NCBI GenBank assembly: GCA_002432565.1
Contig: DJFP01000184.1
Location: 1 to 5,630 of the forward strand
Length of the DNA stretch: 5,630 nt
Direction: 5' to 3'
Origin: Flavobacteriales bacterium UBA5869
GTDB lineage: Bacteria > Bacteroidota > Bacteroidia > Flavobacteriales_D > Crocinitomicaceae
Shown here: positions 5,438-5,630 of the stretch, piece by piece
How positions within the stretch are numbered: position 1 is the first letter of the stretch
Layout: every line of letters begins with the position of its first letter
The notes under the pieces: model-generated
Told to the model about the DNA's origin: nothing
The model's input: only the letters and a program-made list of their open reading frames with translations
The model's database searches: none
Position numbers and translations under genes: made by a program

Positions 5438-5630
5438 CTACAAGTCTCTTCGTTTCAGGATGAAATACGTTATTGTAAAACATACCACGATATACACCCC
5501 CGCTAAGGATAACTGCTCACTTAAGTTCAATAGGAATACGTCGTTATTGGCATTCTTCGGACCGGAGTTGAGCACAGCTTTGAAGAACGGAATGGGGGTC
5601 AGGTCTGCATAAACTTTTAGCGGAAAGAAC
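5438..5630 (-). CDS. C-terminal fragment of a membrane protein, probably an ABC-2-type permease
   Basis: An open frame enters at the right edge and runs 63 codons to TAG at 5440-5438; the N-terminal part lies outside the window. The fragment begins FFPLKVYADLTPIPFFKAVL, continues through a polar stretch (SGPKNANND), and ends with a hydrophobic segment LSLAGVYIVVCFTITYFIL (about 41-59) followed by KRRDL. A last membrane helix with a short basic tail ending in RRDL or KRDL is typical of ABC-2 family export permeases, which work with an ATPase subunit. The assignment rests on that tail alone. A different polytopic membrane protein is possible. The frame itself is well supported by the amphipathic-to-hydrophobic pattern and the absence of stops. 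It is on the same strand as the T9SS gene, 96 bases upstream of it, with no clear terminator between. Confidence 0.65.
   Translation of the reverse strand, partial: FFPLKVYADLTPIPFFKAVLNSGPKNANNDVFLLNLSEQLSLAGVYIVVCFTITYFILKRRDL

Noticed and set aside
1..5630. An undescribed defence or mobile system, CRISPR array, tRNA or rRNA
   Set aside because: No regularly spaced repeats, integrase, nuclease, toxin or structured RNA signature was found; the genes are a housekeeping GTPase, envelope proteins and one small regulator.

Overview
The window looks like chromosomal DNA of a Bacteroidota bacterium, most likely in or near Flavobacteriales. Four things point there. One protein ends in a type IX secretion (T9SS) type A sorting domain. 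The promoters I can find match the Bacteroidota -33 TTTG / -7 TAnnTTTG pattern rather than the sigma70 consensus. No start codon has a convincing Shine-Dalgarno sequence. Base composition is moderate, with AT-rich spacers. I would not name a genus from this sequence alone.

Layout from left to right: (1) 13..1236, minus, a FadL/OmpP1-type outer-membrane transporter with a recognisable promoter. (2) Divergent from it, 1384..1734, plus, a small secreted protein of unknown function. (3) 1782..2168, plus, a small ArsR-like winged-helix regulator, 47 bases downstream and possibly co-transcribed. (4) A 62-base convergent spacer with only weak hairpins. (5) 2231..3637, minus, mnmE, a complete tRNA-modification GTPase and the one housekeeping gene here. 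(6) A 270-base gene-free spacer (3638..3907). It holds a near-perfect -7 box almost touching the mnmE start, a pair of inverted C/G-rich hairpin repeats around an AT-rich core (3691..3849), and a strong intrinsic terminator (3852..3887) for the next gene. (7) 3908..5341, minus, a secreted multidomain protein with a T9SS tail, preceded by a promoter. (8) 5438..5630, minus, the last 63 codons of a membrane protein, probably an ABC-2-type permease, cut by the window edge.

The genes do not form an obvious pathway. Three of the six encode exported proteins (an outer-membrane barrel, a small secreted protein and a T9SS cargo) and one an inner-membrane protein, so the region is mostly cell-envelope functions around mnmE. 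I see no defence system, integrase, tRNA, rRNA or CRISPR array. The most unusual structure is the inverted-repeat element upstream of mnmE. Smaller points are the possibly leaderless mnmE transcript, the unassigned secreted-protein/regulator pair, and a perfect inverted repeat over the -33 box of the T9SS gene.
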